DNA of 64,000 nt from Daucus carota subsp. sativus (lineage: Eukaryota > Streptophyta > Magnoliopsida > Apiales > Apiaceae): positions 45,311,454 to 45,375,453 of the forward strand of contig NC_030389.2 in assembly GCF_001625215.2 (NCBI RefSeq), in the 5' to 3' direction. Below are positions 17,818 through 31,051 of this stretch, piece after piece. The notes below the pieces were generated by a model that made no database searches, had not been told where the DNA came from, and saw only the letters and a program-made list of their open reading frames with translations. The position numbers were made by a program, and so were the translations under genes. Position 1 is the first letter of the stretch; every line of letters begins with the position of its first letter.

Positions 17818-20105
17818 AATTTGGAACTGTCTTGCATGCACAGGTTATAGTAATTTGCAGTACCTTTAGTATTGAATAAATTAAGTAGTCTACCTCTCTT
17901 TTTCTTGGTTTTCGAACACTTGGGTTTCTTCTCTGGTTGGGGTTAATAGTGGGGAAATTGTTATCCATATGCATTTTAGACGGGTTTAAAGACATTGAGG
18001 ATGCTGCACAAAATTAGTTGCATTTCGCAGGAAAGTACTAGGATGTTTCTAGATATATAATTGGCGAATTATTGTATATAGTAAATATGGATCCTGGTTA
18101 GTAATGTAGATATGTTGGTGTCACTTTTTCCAGGGTGATTATGCAATTTCTTACATCGTGCTGAAAGTCTCAAAATTGCTGATGTGCACGCATGTGAAGC
18201 GTCCGTGCTTTTCCTGCTTATCTACGGATGCAGAAGGAAAAATAAGGTTCACTTTTTTTTTTTTTTTTTCCTGTCAAGCATTATACAACTTGCAGGATAA
18301 TACTCCCTTGCTATCTTCGAGGTGTTCGGTCCTTTAATTTTTTTCTTTAACTTAACATAGAGCTAATGTGTATATCACTGAGTGACAATTATTCTCATAT
18401 ATAATCTTCTTTGTTGTTTTCCTTGTGATTCGAAATATGCAGAACTTGCCCATGTAGTTATATATAAATGTGGTCGTACCTGTCCAGGTTCAAAGTAAAA
18501 GTCTAGTACTGGTCTTTATAATCTGTCATTGCTTTAATAAAAAACTCATGTTGTGTTTGGTTGAGTGGAGTCGAATGGAATGGCATAAAATAAATGAAAA
18601 TAATAGGGGTAAGAGGTAAGTTTTGAAAAAATGAAATTGAGTGAGTGCAAAATTGTTATGATGAGATTTGAGAAAAAATTGTGTATAGGAGAGAATGGAG
18701 TATTACTTCTCAGATTGTGGTTGTGATCTCTAGTATAGGGAATGGAGACTGGAGAGAATGGAGTATTACTTCTAGCATATGGGATGGAGGATAAAATGAA
18801 ATTTTCAAAAACAATTGGCCATAACATAGTACAAATGTTATTCTATTCCTTCCAAATTCATTCACTCCAACCAAACACAACATTAGCATTTCATTGTGAT
18901 ATTTCGCCTTTTATATGCACTCAGTCAGACTCTTTAATGGGGAGTAGTACATTAACGTAAATCTGTGTTCTCCTATATGCCTGCTTGTTTACTGTAACTT
19001 AAACCTCTTTGTATCATGATATCTAGCTTCCTGTTGGTTTATATTACCATCTCTCGTACCTACACAAACACCCTGAAGTAACTGTTTAGGCTAACGTTTG
19101 TTCTTGTATGCTTAGGTGACCATAAGTTTTACTGGAAGCTTATTCTACTGGTTACTTTGTTCATCCCTGGAATAGTATGAAGTTCTATAAGGGTTGCCTA
19201 GATGAATGGCATGGTATATAGCGCACGTGTGGTATAATATCGCACATCTCTAGCGCGTGTTCGTAATACAAGCCATCCTATTTTTCAGAATCATACAAGG
19301 GGGAAATGTGCAGAAATTTCTTTTTGCATGTTCCAAGGTTATGTGGATATGAGAAGAAAACTTCTAACAACGGGTCAATCTCCCAGAGCTGCATGTCATC
19401 CAACATTCCATAGTTGCTGCTTTGGACATAAAGGCCCATCTAACGTAAGCTGGCCTTGGCGATCGCTGGTGCTGGAAATTTTTGGTAAATGCTTCTTTAA
19501 CATTACAATCATCATGTCAAATTCATGATATACAAAATGTTATAGGCTCATTTTGATATTAACATATTTGTTTATAATTTTTGTAAGAAACAAAAAATCT
19601 TATTAAATCAATGTCATACACTAAAAACAATACATAGTAAAGTTTGAATTAGTGCTTTTAGCAATGGCTGTGGGCCTGTGGCTGTTTGTAATTTTGTTTA
19701 ATAGTATTACGGTAAAGGTACTCTGTCAACTGAAACCAGATGAAAGTAGCACCTTAAATTCTTGATCGAGTGAATTCATTTTAATTATCGAATTAGTTGA
19801 TTTTTCTTGCAAGTAGGTTACCATTTGTGAAATAGCATGTCTAAATGTATTTGAGTCTGATATAAGGGATTGCTTTGATGCATAAAACTAAAGCACATAT
19901 TTTGCAAAAGTAAGGGAATCACAGAGCTTTACTTGCTCTCTGGTCTATGTTATATCCTGATTCTTTGCCTGTATATTAAGTCCTACTTCGAAGTTCTCCC
20001 CAAGCCATTCTTCACATATGGAAATCCATACTTTCCCATATTAGCAATACTCTACTAGAACTTGCTTCAGCTTGTCCTCTGGAAACGTACGAGCACATAA
20101 ACCAA
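17818..20105. other. Long intergenic stretch
   Basis: Contains the inverted-repeat element at 18548-18883, a T18 run near 18253, and otherwise AT-rich sequence. The ORFs at 18742-18960 and 19328-19528 have no family resemblance. The last 130 bp before 20106 are pyrimidine-rich and probably the 5' UTR of the next gene. Confidence 0.55.
18548..18883. mobile_element. MITE-like inverted-repeat element, superfamily unclear
   Basis: 336 bp bounded by the perfect 16-bp inverted repeat ATGTTGTGTTTGGTTG, extended by a few more matching bases after a one-base gap. The interior holds a direct repeat of about 21 bp (GAGAATGGAGTATTACTTCT at about 18692 and 18753). I could not find a clear target-site duplication, so the superfamily is not assigned. 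No coding capacity. Confidence 0.6.
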
Positions 20106-21218
20106 ATGTATCGCCCACGTGAAACCAACCCGCATTTTCTCTCCTTACAACCAGTAAACCAACCTCAGCCACCTGAGTCTATCATCAACCAACCCTTGCT
20201 CCCCTCGCAGCCACCACATCAACAGCACCAGCCACCCCTGTCACAACCCAACCCTGGCATTGACTTGCCTGTACAGCCACTGCCCGGTCCCAGTTATGAG
20301 GTGCCTCCTCAACCACAACCACGACTACAGCGTCAAGGTAAACGAAGGGAGCGACGTGGAGCTGGCCTTCTGTCTGATCCTACACGGCCACAACCCGGTG
20401 CTGGCCAAATGTCGGATCCCAATCGGCCACCATTTGCTGCTGCCCCCCTGTTGGATCCCACACTCTTACAACTCGGTCCTGACAATCACTCCCCTCCACA
20501 CTCACAAGCACGTCGCCAACGACAACCTCATGATCCTGAACTTCTTGTTGCTGCTTCACCAAAAACACCCAAAATGCCAATGCATTCAGATCATCCAGCA
20601 GCTCACCAACAGCATCAATCCTCAGCTCAGAATATCATCCCACCCCGCAAAACCAAGCCTTTTACATGGTGTATTGCCATCTTCTGTGCAATCTTCTGGG
20701 TTCTGTTCATTTTAATAGGCCTTATAATCCTCATAGTGTATCTTGTAAACCACCCGAAAAGTCCAAAGTTTGATGTCGCGGGAGCAAGCCTGAATGCAGC
20801 ATATCTCGATACAAATAATCTCTTCAATGCTGACCTTACCATCTTAACCAACTTCACGAACCCAAACAGAAAACTAAGTGTGAACTTCAAACACATTGTT
20901 ATCAGTCTCTACTTCGATGGAGTTCCTATTGCCACAGAGTACATTGATCATTTCCATTTAGGAAAGGCACAATATTTGCTTGCAAATGTTCAAATGTTGA
21001 CAAGCCAGGTTAGGCTCTCTCAGGTTCGTAGCCAAAAGCTTGCAGGGCAGATTGGAAGCGGCAGAATCAGCTTCGATGTTAAGAGTTTCTTTAGAGCAAA
21101 GTCGAAATCGGGAAATGTTCTCAAGTATTCATATTCGTTGCATGGTCTATGTAGTATCGTTATGACACCTCCACCTGGTGGAGTTTTGGTGGCGAAAACT
21201 TGTGAAACAAAAAGCTAA
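20106..21218 (+). CDS. NDR1/HIN1-like (LEA_2 domain) membrane protein
   Basis: Single-exon gene of 370 aa. The first 185 residues are rich in Pro, Gln and His (PQPPES, QPPLSQPNPG) and probably unstructured. A strong transmembrane helix lies at about residues 190-213 (FCAIFWVLFILIGLIILIVY). The C-terminal part matches the LEA_2 fold of the NHL family, including NADLTILTNFTNPNRK and VNFKHIVISLYFDG. NHL proteins sit in the plasma membrane with the LEA_2 domain outside and are linked to defence and cell wall-membrane contact; which role applies here is unknown. The N-terminal extension is longer than in NDR1 itself, as in the hydroxyproline-rich LEA group. Confidence 0.9.
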   Translation: MYRPRETNPHFLSLQPVNQPQPPESIINQPLLPSQPPHQQHQPPLSQPNPGIDLPVQPLPGPSYEVPPQPQPRLQRQGKRRERRGAGLLSDPTRPQPGAGQMSDPNRPPFAAAPLLDPTLLQLGPDNHSPPHSQARRQRQPHDPELLVAASPKTPKMPMHSDHPAAHQQHQSSAQNIIPPRKTKPFTWCIAIFCAIFWVLFILIGLIILIVYLVNHPKSPKFDVAGASLNAAYLDTNNLFNADLTILTNFTNPNRKLSVNFKHIVISLYFDGVPIATEYIDHFHLGKAQYLLANVQMLTSQVRLSQVRSQKLAGQIGSGRISFDVKSFFRAKSKSGNVLKYSYSLHGLCSIVMTPPPGGVLVAKTCETKS

Positions 21219-21631
21219 ATAGTGTGGGAGACTCTCTTCTCTTGTTTCACCATCCTGAATTAAAGTCTATGTACTATGACATTTTTGTTTCTCGAATCAT
21301 TTGTATCTTCTAATGCATAGTTATATAGCTGAACAATTTTTCTTACATCGCAATAAACTGAACCAATCAGACACGCGTATCAACTGTAAATGACAACAGG
21401 ACGGTACAAATCCAATCAAATGGCCGATAAACAAGAAAACAAGTATTACTTTCTCTCATAGTTATACGTTTCGATATCACTACTCTGATCTTTATACGAT
21501 TGAAAAAAGAAACCTGAAAAAATGGATATTGTACAAACTAACGTGTATATTCTATTTCTACAACCGCTTTCATGTTGAGAGATACAAAGAGGATGTAATA
21601 AAGAAACTGTGAGAAGATGCACAGCTACAAC
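21219..21631. other. Convergent 3' spacer
   Basis: Lies between the 3' ends of the NHL gene (+) and the coiled-coil gene (-). It should hold both 3' UTRs. No other structure is seen. Confidence 0.6.
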
Positions 21632-24600
21632 CTATATGAGAGGTTCAGAAAGTTCCATTTCGTTAGTACTTTCTTGATGTGTAGGCGGTTGGTGAGAACC
21701 AACAAAGTTGAGGCCAAGCCATTCCCATGGCCAACAAGCATATCTCGGCCTACTTAAAACAGATCTTGAGGTTTCATGTGTTTCAAGCTGGCGAGTTAGC
21801 TCCTCAACTTTATCTCTAAGCCTAGAAGATCTTAAATCAGCCAACCTCAATGATTTCTCAGCTGCATCCCTTGCTGCCATGGCAGCATCTGCTGTTTCTT
21901 CTTTAAACTTAAGTTTTTTCTCGGACTCTATTACAGCTTGCTTTGCCTCTTCCAGTTCCTGACGAACAACTGATAACTGCAAATATGGAAGACGAGGAGA
22001 GGTCTACTCAAAAGTGCAAAAGACTAGCAATTAAAATCAAAAGTAAACATGAGACAGAATAAAAGATAATCGTTAATTTTTCCACAAAATCAATAGCATA
22101 TTTTAATGGAGATCGTTATGAGAGGTTTACTATTTTCATACACGTAACATATCATTTCAACTATTACATCCCTGTCAGATAATGGTAGTCCCTTTTTTAT
22201 TTCATGTGAAAAGTCACCAGCACACGCTATTTTATTTGCAACAAATTGTAGATTTTATTGATTTGAATTTATATCGAATTGGTATAACAATTTGAGGCTT
22301 CACATGTACATGCAGTACGAACAAAGTTCGGTGCAAGCCTTCACTATTCATTAGTTATAGTATCAATTCCATGTGATGGCTGATGAGATCTTTTTCATTT
22401 TAGCCACCTATTTGCAAGAACCTAATATAAGTAAAATGGCATAGCAACTAGTGGCAGAAGGGGATTTTTGGTGAGGGTAATTTAAAAAATAATGTTGGAG
22501 GGAAAGTTAGTATCCTGCCCTCGAAAGCGTGGCACATATAAATTATGTTTTCTATGACTTGGTACTCCAAATAGATATTTGAGAGCAGGAAATAAAAACC
22601 CACTCCCTAAAACTTTGATAACTGAGCTATGTAAATTTCTAAAAATATATATGTGATAGATCTACTAAATAGTCCAGAAATCAGAGGGTAATGCTAAAGG
22701 AAGCTCCCCCCTCTCCCGGCTCTCTTTGCCTCCGCCACCCAATATTTAATGCCTCAAATTAATATAAATAGATAATGACATTATTTCTAATGTAAAATGT
22801 ATCTTGAAAGGGACACCCAACTACCTGAGATTTCATAGAAGTTCCATTATATGGTCAAGTAGGCCATGAATAGTATCAAAACATAGCTGTTATCTTACCT
22901 TGTTTCTTTTAATCGGGTACAATTCTATGACTTGCATTTTATTGTCAACATCAATGTACACAAGGATTATTTAGATTTTCATCAAAAAATGAAAGGAAAT
23001 TGGAAAGTGGAGAACAGGAAAAGCACCAGAAATACTTTCTAAGCACACAGATATTGCTCAAATAGAGGTTCCGTAAGCCAAGCCATTTCAGAATATATAC
23101 CTGTGCCATAAAATCTTGTTCAACTGCTTTACCCGCATCGGCTTCTTGTTGTGCAGCTACTTTCCATCTTGTAATTTCTTCTTCAGCTACAGCAATGTCC
23201 ATCATAAGCCCTTCAACCTGAAACGAGAAAGTAGCATCAATACATGAAAGAAAGTTTAACTAATTATACTAGGTACTCCTTAACACCACATTTTCACATG
23301 TTCTAACAAGAAAGCAAACCCCAAAGGGATGGTACAGTGGTCTTTTGGGCTTCACAGCTCTCACCGTGAGCGAGGCTTCAGGATGTAATAACTTCTTCAG
23401 TTACCCTCTCCCATTAGGGCATTGTCGTTTAAAAGGCCCACCACCAAAGTTGAAAACATCATACATGGTTTTTTTGTAGTCGATATAGTTTAAGTCCAGG
23501 GGAGGGGGGATAAAAATCAACTCTTTAATTCTCATCATACATTTTAAAATATTAGACAAGAAAGATATTCGCAAGTTACATTTTCATTGGCGACTCTCTC
23601 TTTCTCTTCGAGTTCCTCTAACTTTTGCTTCCTTTGATTGAGTTCCTTGGCCTGAGCTTCAACATGCTGTCTGAGTAAATCTGCCTCTGCCCTTAATTCA
23701 GTAAAATAGCACAGAACACAAACACTGTTATTAGTATAGATAGTACAAAGGATTTTATTAACATATACATACAATTTTACGGGTTTCTTAATAAGAAAAT
23801 ATTCTATAAACAGTTAACAAGCCATAGAAATGCCCATGAATACAAAAAAGGAACCGTCCTACACATATCAATGGTCTATCTACTTGCAGAGTATAATATC
23901 TCATGGGTCTATCTTATGAAATTTACACAATTACACAAGCGATCCATGAAACTCTGTATAATAGAAGGTACCTGAGTTCGTCAACAGTGTGCTTTAGCTC
24001 AATTATTTCAAGCTGTGATTGCTTAATGATATTCTCCAAGGCACCCGCCTGCATAGAGAGTATTATTACATGACAGCCATAAAAGCACATATGATTACAC
24101 GACCCCTATATATTCAAGACACACTTACCAAAGTATAAATTTCATCCTCCTCTGCCACTAGAGCATCTTTCTTGTCATATAAAGGCAGTCCCTTTCCATC
24201 CCTCATATGATTACTAAACTTATAATCGATACCCGCCTCTTTCAATCCATTTTCCGCAACTTTGAAAAGTTCATTGGTTTTGGATGACAAATCCGCTGAC
24301 ACTCTTTTCGACAAAGCACTTCTAAGCAAGGTTCCTATATGCTCTTTCTCCTTAACTAACTGTGAAACCGTATCATTCAGCCTCTTTACTTCATTACTCC
24401 TCTCCTCTACCAATTCCCTTACTTTCTCAACAACATTTCTACTTAATTCATATATCGACTCCATTCCCGCCAAAGAAGCACGTACATTCTCTTCCATATC
24501 CGTTTCTTTTGGTAAAAACAAAGACTCAGACAATTCCGACTGATCCAACTTATTACCCTCCACTATCTTAATAACATTATCAATCTGATCATGTATTTTT

Positions 24601-25535
24601 GCCACAAACTTCAACTGCTCCACCAACAACGGCCTCTGTGAATCCATCTTCACTTCCAAATTCCTCAACTTACCCTCACTCTCGTCAACCAGTCCCCTCA
24701 ACCTCACCAACTCATCCTCCGCTAAACCTTGTTTTTCCAACATCTCCCTCTCCAAATCCCCCAACTTCCCGTCTTTCTCACTCACCAACTTCTCCAACCC
24801 CTCCACAACACTCCCCTTCTTCACCACTTCCTCCTTCAATCCATCAATTGTAGCCTCGAGCTGCGAAACCTCAATCGCAATCTCATAATTCCGCTGCTCC
24901 ATTTGCTCCCTAACCTCATCCCTCTCCTTCCCTTTCAACTCAACCTGCCTAATCATCTCCTCGACAATCTCATTCGTTCGCTTAATCACACCATATGCCA
25001 CAGCCGGTAATCCACTATACTTCTGTGATCTCGGCAATCCACCTCCACTAAAATCCCTAAATCCACTCACTTTCCCCGAAATCTTCTCAATTCCATTCAT
25101 CAACATCCTCGCCCCTGTCTCGATCTCACCTCTCACCGCCTCACATTTCTCCAAAACTTCATCTCTCACTCTCCCTACCTCCTCCAACTCAATTCTCAAC
25201 TTCTCACTCTCTCTCAAAGCCTCGTCACGACTCCTAATCGCCTCATCTCTCTCTCGTACCACCTCGTCTTTCACTCGATTCGTCTCGTCTCTCTTCCGAA
25301 TCGCTTCATGAGCCAACACCTTCAACCGATTAAACGACACCTGCAACTCCGATTTCGACGTTTCCGCCGCTTCTCTCGCTAGCTTCTCTCTCTCCAGCTC
25401 CGCGAAAATCTCGCGGAACTTCTCAACGGACACGTTCTCATCCAGCGAACTACTCCCGACCTCGATCGGCGCCGGATCTTCGTCCTCCACGTCGCTCAAA
25501 ACGGCGTCGTTAGACTCATCTTCGTTGCTCGTCAT
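21632..25535 (-). CDS. Long coiled-coil protein of unknown function
   Basis: Five exons on the minus strand: 24129-25535, 23972-24048, 23580-23691, 23101-23217 and 21632-21976, giving 685 aa. After an acidic N-terminus (NEDESNDAVLSDVEDEDP) almost the whole protein is charged heptad-like sequence (RERDEAIRSRDEALRESEKL; QLEATIDGLKEEV), typical of extended coiled coils. A conserved-looking block GLPAVAYGVIKRTNEIVEEM interrupts it near residue 185. The C-terminus reads YACWPWEWLGLNF, an aromatic motif that could anchor the protein. I recall plant proteins with the same two blocks (Arabidopsis At1g24560-like) that are annotated only as unknown or myosin-heavy-chain-like. A scaffold or tether is a reasonable guess, not shown. 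Exon phases all agree. Confidence 0.88.
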
Positions 25536-28027
25536 GATAAAAGCAATTAATTGAGTTTAATTAGTAATTATGGAGAATAATCATTATAAAATCAATTGAA
25601 ACCCTAAAGATTGAATCTTTGTGGATAATATAAAGCGATTGAAGTGACAATTCTGTGTATAAGTGTGTGCGTATAGGCGTATGTATAGATGAAGAAGAAG
25701 ACTAGATTTCAGGCAAGAATTTGAGAGATTTGAAAGCAAAAACTGATAATTTACAGAAAAGATATATAGGTATCTTCGTCGCGTTGTTTTTACCAAATTT
25801 TGATCTTCTTTCAGAAAGAAAGTATTTTGAATTTTTATTTTAAATAACTAAAATATTACGAGTAGTACTTTCTTTCTTTTTTTGAAAAAACTTAAATATT
25901 ACTTCCATCATATCATTAATATTCTTAATTAAATTATCATAAATTTAATATACTTTATTTTTAATTTTATAATTAATGAAAAAATATAGAAAATTCAAAC
26001 GAACGTTTCTACTTGATTTGATTAAAGTGATTTAGCAGATATAACATTTTATTTTAGATTATAAGCTAAAAATCTACTTTCTCTATATTTAATTTTATTA
26101 ATATAATAATACACAATTTATCAAAAATAAGTACATCAAGATTTGTAATGGGTTAATTATCAAACTCATCACTGAAGTGGACAAATGATATCAACTTCAT
26201 CACTAATCTCCACGGGATCTCAAGTTGCTCACTAAACTTGCTTAATGGTATCAAACTCAGATGGAGTGACAGATTAGCGGTTGACGTGGCACATTAATAA
26301 AAAAGACCGAAGAAAAACAAATAAAAAAAATATAAAAAAAGTAGAAAATAGAAATGCTACATAATTTGAAATTTATATGAAAATAAAGTATGCAAATGTT
26401 TTATTAAATTGATTTTAGGATATAATTATCTAAATAAATGTGTGGAACTAAATTTTAATATATAATTTACTAAACAATTAAGATTAACTTTTATGTTTTT
26501 TAATAGATTATAATTATTTTTGAATAATATTGAAATGTTTTCTCTTTTAATAAATTTTATTTATGTGAATATTATAGTTGGCAAAAAAATATTTTCTACT
26601 TTTTTTTTTATTTTCTTTCATTTGTTTTTCTTCAGTCTTTTTTATTAATGTGTCACGTCAACCACCAATCTGTCACTCCGTCTAACCTCCGTTACTTTTT
26701 TTTAACGGCAGTGATGAGTTTGATACCATTAAACGAGTTTAGTGAGCAACTTGAGACCCCGTGGAGATCAGTGATGAAATTGATACCATTTGTCCAGTTC
26801 AGTGATAAGTTTGATAATTAACCCGATTTGTAATTATCCTAAATTTCTTGATTTTTTGAACACTTCATGTCTAAAATTATAATCCAAATGTTCAATATAT
26901 AAATCTTTCATCGATTTTATGACTTGATGGTTGATCACATAAAAACTGGTAAATCAATGAGATGTTCCTGAATAAATTTAAACTTGGCATAAATAATTAG
27001 TAGTAGATGAAAATTTAAGTATCACTTATTTTTTTTTAACGAATTCGAGTTTCATTTCGAACATATATTTTACATGAAAAAAGTTAATCAAATTTAATTA
27101 ATTAGAAAAATAAACTCAACTAGGCTAGAGTCGCTAGAATCGTGAACATCCCCGACCAAAAAATTAAAGCTATGAAGGTGGAAAAATACACATGACTTGA
27201 AATTGGATGCTTATAATAAAATTCTTAGAAGAATACAAAATATAGATAATATGCAAGAAAATTTACAAAATATGATTTTAAATATTTTAACCAAAACATT
27301 TGAAAATGCTATTGTGTGACTTTGAATATTAGTTCGATTCTTCACAATTTTCCACTTAAATTGATTTAACTATTTTCTCCCTCACCTAAATTAAAACGAA
27401 AATAAACAGCAACTACTTCTTCTCTGCATGCAACCAAAAATACATGGAAATTAAAGTTAGTTACCTTGTTTGTTTCCCTCGCATATTTCCTCACGTTCAT
27501 ATATACATGGCAACTCAATCGCATGCAGACACAAATTTATTTTTCCATCACAAAACAAGCCAGATAAATATGAAGTTTCGTACGGCCCTTCATCTCATTT
27601 TATTTAAATAACATTTATTACTATAAAATCTGCATTAATTTATTCGATCACAGTCGTTGACAGAATTTATCTGGACCGAAATAAAGTTATTTTGTTCCGT
27701 AGATTGCGTGGATGAATCTTCTGCCACTTCATAATTTTTTATTATTGCGTGTAATGCAAATAAGATACTCAGCGATTAGTAATTGTAGTAGGTAATGAAC
27801 CATTTTTGTTAAATTCCGCACTTTTTGGTTTCAGTCAAGGCATTTAATATTTTTATCATAAATTTATGTAATCTTTAAAATTAATTATAGTAGAAGTTTT
27901 CTGCACTTACAATGCTTAAACCCTTTTGAAAATCTTGATCTTTCGTTGAGTTTTGGTTTGTGTATATATATATTTGGAGTGGTACTAGTTTTGTTAAATC
28001 TCGAGTTGAGCGAGAATCGAAACTGTG
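25536..28027. other. Divergent intergenic region with a Mutator-like element
   Basis: Upstream region shared by the coiled-coil gene (-) and the RGLG gene (+). It is very AT-rich with many poly-A and poly-T tracts. Besides the inverted-repeat element at 26150-26824 I see nothing structured. A TATATATATA run at 27963-27972 lies 56 bp before the RGLG start. Confidence 0.55.
26150..26824. mobile_element. Mutator-like long-TIR (foldback) element
   Basis: 675 bp with inverted arms of about 200-235 bp starting GGGTTAATTATCAAAC at both ends. The arms match over most of their length, including the phrase CTCAAGTTGCTCACTAAAC. The right arm carries about 33 bp missing from the left. A perfect 10-bp direct repeat GATTTGTAAT flanks it (26140-26149 and 26825-26834). 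Long TIRs with a 9-11 bp target duplication fit the Mutator superfamily. There is no transposase, so it is non-autonomous, and the intact duplication suggests a recent insertion. Confidence 0.85.
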
Positions 28028-30394
28028 ATGGGAAGTAAGTTTTCGAAATACAGGCGAAATCGAAGTGGTCGTGGAGGATCATCGGCCGGAAATATTAATG
28101 GCGCTTCACGAGCAGGGAATGTCGATCGTTTTCGGTATTATACGCCACAGCATCGCCATGCACCGGCACGGCAGCATTTTAGTCCCCTGACACCGCAGCA
28201 TCACCGCGCGGCTTCGCCTTATAGTTCTCAGTCGTCGTGTTCGGGACAACAGAGGAATTTGGATAATAAGTATTCGAGGATCGCAGATAATTATCAGACA
28301 TTCGAACAGGTTAGTTTCATCTTTTGTTATCCGTAGTTGTTGATTTTTGCTGACAGGCTGTCAATTTCGGGTATCGGGTACTAAAATTTGATAAAATTGA
28401 ATATTTAAGCCTAAAGTAGATAAATTCTATTGAACAAGTTATTTACATTGTTAGCTTAGGTTAAAGTTGAAGAATGTGTTACTGGATGAGTTCTTTCAAG
28501 TTTGTGTATAAATAAATGCTAAGAAACTGTCAAATTCGTATTTTATAGACTCTTTTACTTGGATGTGTCTGTTAGGTTACCGCTGCCTTGACTGATGCTG
28601 GATTAGAGTCGTCGAATCTAATTGTTGGCATTGATTTTACCAAGAGCAATGAGTGGACAGGTTAGCTACTTCAAATACTTTGAAGTTGTTATAGCTAGGT
28701 TAATCAGTTTTAGTTATCAGTTCAGCTGCTGTTTTTGTGAATATCAGGTACCAGGTCATTCAATCGGCAGAGCTTGCACCATATAGGAGACGTTCAGAAC
28801 CCTTATGAACAAGCAATATCTATAATTGGAAAGACGTTATCTGCTTTTGACGAGGATAATCAGATTCCATGTTTTGGATTTGGGGATGGTAATTACCAAT
28901 AAAAAGGGACTATGCCATTGTTAATTTTATAATTTTTATGTTTGCCATTTCAAGATTGTTATTGACACTTGTGACGTTGCAGCATCTACACATGATCAAG
29001 ACGTCTTCAGTTTCTATCCGAATCAAGCTTACTGCAATGGATTTGAAGAGGTGTTGAGACGATACAGAGAAATAATTCCTCACCTTAAGCTCTCAGGTGA
29101 GTCTTTTATGCATTTCATTAGGTGAACTTCTTAGACTGCTTATATGAAAAGATTGACAACCAATCGAGTACATGTTTATGTTGCTTAATTCAGGACCGAC
29201 ATCTTTTGCGCCTATAATTGAAATGGCCATGACTATTGTTGAAGAAAGCTGTGGCCAGTATCATGTACTGCTGATAATTGCTGATGGGCAGGTGATTTAC
29301 TTAATACAATCCGTGCTTCCTTTGTGCTTGTTATTGCTTGCCTAAGAGCAAGTCCAATGCAAGATGCAAAATAGCTATAGCTATTGTTATAATTTGGCAC
29401 CAAAAAGTGTTTTTTGTTGCTAAAATAAAACTTTAACTCCAATGCTAGATGCATTTTGCATCCAAATAATTCCAAAATTAAGTAACTTTAGTCCCTCTCT
29501 CCTAAACTTTGTTTAAAGTTCACCACTATATATACCAATTATAGTTAGTTGATGATGTGGCATGGATGCATAAATGCATCCTTGGTTTCAAATTTAGAAC
29601 CAAGGATGCATATATGCATATTTGCATCCAAGTATAAAACCCCATTGGAGTTGAGATTTTTAGCATTTGATTTCAAATTATAGAAATGGCACCACTTATA
29701 ACATTGCATTGGACTTGCTCTAAGATTCAGAAGCAACCTGTTGACAAACTTAAACATTGGTCCCTTTTCATCCAAAACGTATTGTGATCTCTATATCTGA
29801 ATGCTATTCACACCTCTCGAAGAATATGCAATTTTAGAACTTATGTTGCTATTTCTTGTTTAAACATCCTGATTTATCCTATTGCTCTGTTAGGCATTGC
29901 ATGAGCGATATGTTAAATGGCTTACTGTGTTTTATGTTAGCACTGTTCAGAATGCTAAGTGCAGAATGTCTATTTACTTAGGTGACAAGGAGCATTGACA
30001 CTCATGAAGGCCAGTTGAGCCCGCAAGAGAAGCAGACTATTGATGCTATCGTGAGAGCCAGGTATGTTTGACACAGTAACAATGCATTTGAGATTGAAAA
30101 CCCTCGCTTAAGTCTTCGTGTTTTACTGCAGTTCATATCCTTTGTCAATTATATTGGTTGGGGTTGGAGATGGTCCTTGGGACACAATGAGGGTGTTTGA
30201 TGATAATATCCCTGCTAGAGCCTTTGATAATTTTCAGGTTGGCAACTAAACAAGTTTAATTTAATTAGCATAACTAATTTTTGGGAACTTAATGTGGGTG
30301 AATGCCTTCTGTTTAATAGTTTGTGAATTTCACGGAGATTATGTCGAAAAATTTGAGTTACCAAAGAAGAAAGACCGAATTTGCTCTTGCAGCA

Positions 30395-30429
<35 letters not shown>

Positions 30430-31051
30430 GGAGCTCAACATATTGGGGTAAAGATTAAAGCATTTGTCAATGTTTTTTGGGCATGAGTTGATTATTAAAT
30501 ATTTGTATATTAATTTGAGCAGACGTCAGATGGGCGACGATCCTAATAGGATTCCACTTCCTCCGCCTCTTTATGGTACCACGTCTTTCATTAGTGGCTT
30601 GAAACCTTTCCCTTCAAGAAGCTTTAACCAGAACACACCCATTCATCCGATGCCCAATATTGTCTCTGCACAACCACCCGCATCTTCAAGTTCTGTTGAT
30701 GATCATCTGGTAAAACATGCACCTTAATATGCATAGCATATAAAATCTGATTCTGATTGTAGTATGTTTAACAAGGAGGGTGTTCTAATTTTTTTTTCCT
30801 CTGCTTGATAACATGACAGTTATGTGCCATTTGTCTTGTTAATCCGAAAAACATGGCTTTTGGTTGCGGGCATCAGGTAAATGCATCATATTAATCCTTC
30901 AGTTGTCATGATACTAATATCGGAATTGAAGATGAGACTGTGTTTTCTAATATTATTCTATGTGCAGACATGCTGTGAGTGTGGCGTTGGTCTTCAGTCA
31001 TGTCCAATCTGCCGTAGCCAAATTAAAACCAGAATCAAGCTCTTCTCATAG
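28028..31051 (+). CDS. RGLG: RGLG-type RING E3 ubiquitin ligase (copine/vWA domain)
   Basis: Eleven exons: 28028-28309, 28576-28660, 28748-28888, 28983-29096, 29194-29291, 29982-30061, 30132-30237, 30320-30447, 30523-30709, 30820-30876 and 30968-31051, 1362 nt, 453 aa. The start MGSKFSK carries Gly2 for N-myristoylation, placing the protein at membranes. A copine-type vWA domain (about residues 95-345) contains the MIDAS-like [11 protein letters not shown]3HC4 RING closes the protein ([20 protein letters not shown] then CPICR). RGLG proteins assemble ubiquitin chains and act in hormone and stress signalling. The protein looks complete. A GTG three bases upstream is not the start. Intron 5 carries a MITE. 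Confidence 0.95.
29346..29720. mobile_element. Tourist-like PIF/Harbinger MITE in RGLG intron 5
   Basis: 375 bp inside the 690-bp intron 29292-29981. The terminal inverted repeat GAGCAAGTCCAATGCA is perfect at both ends, and a TAA duplication flanks it (29343-29345 and 29721-29723). No ORF. The donor and acceptor of the intron are untouched, so splicing should be unaffected apart from greater intron length. Confidence 0.87.

Noticed and set aside
19328-19528. 66-codon ORF with several cysteines
   Set aside because: Cysteine spacing fits no peptide family I know, and there is no signal peptide.
20260-20715. 151-codon ORF overlapping the NHL gene in another frame
   Set aside because: Lies inside the proline-rich region of the real gene and resembles nothing.
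23320-23450. Possible SINE in intron 3 of the coiled-coil gene (A-box-like TGGTACAGTGG)
   Set aside because: The B box is poor, no tail or target duplication could be found.
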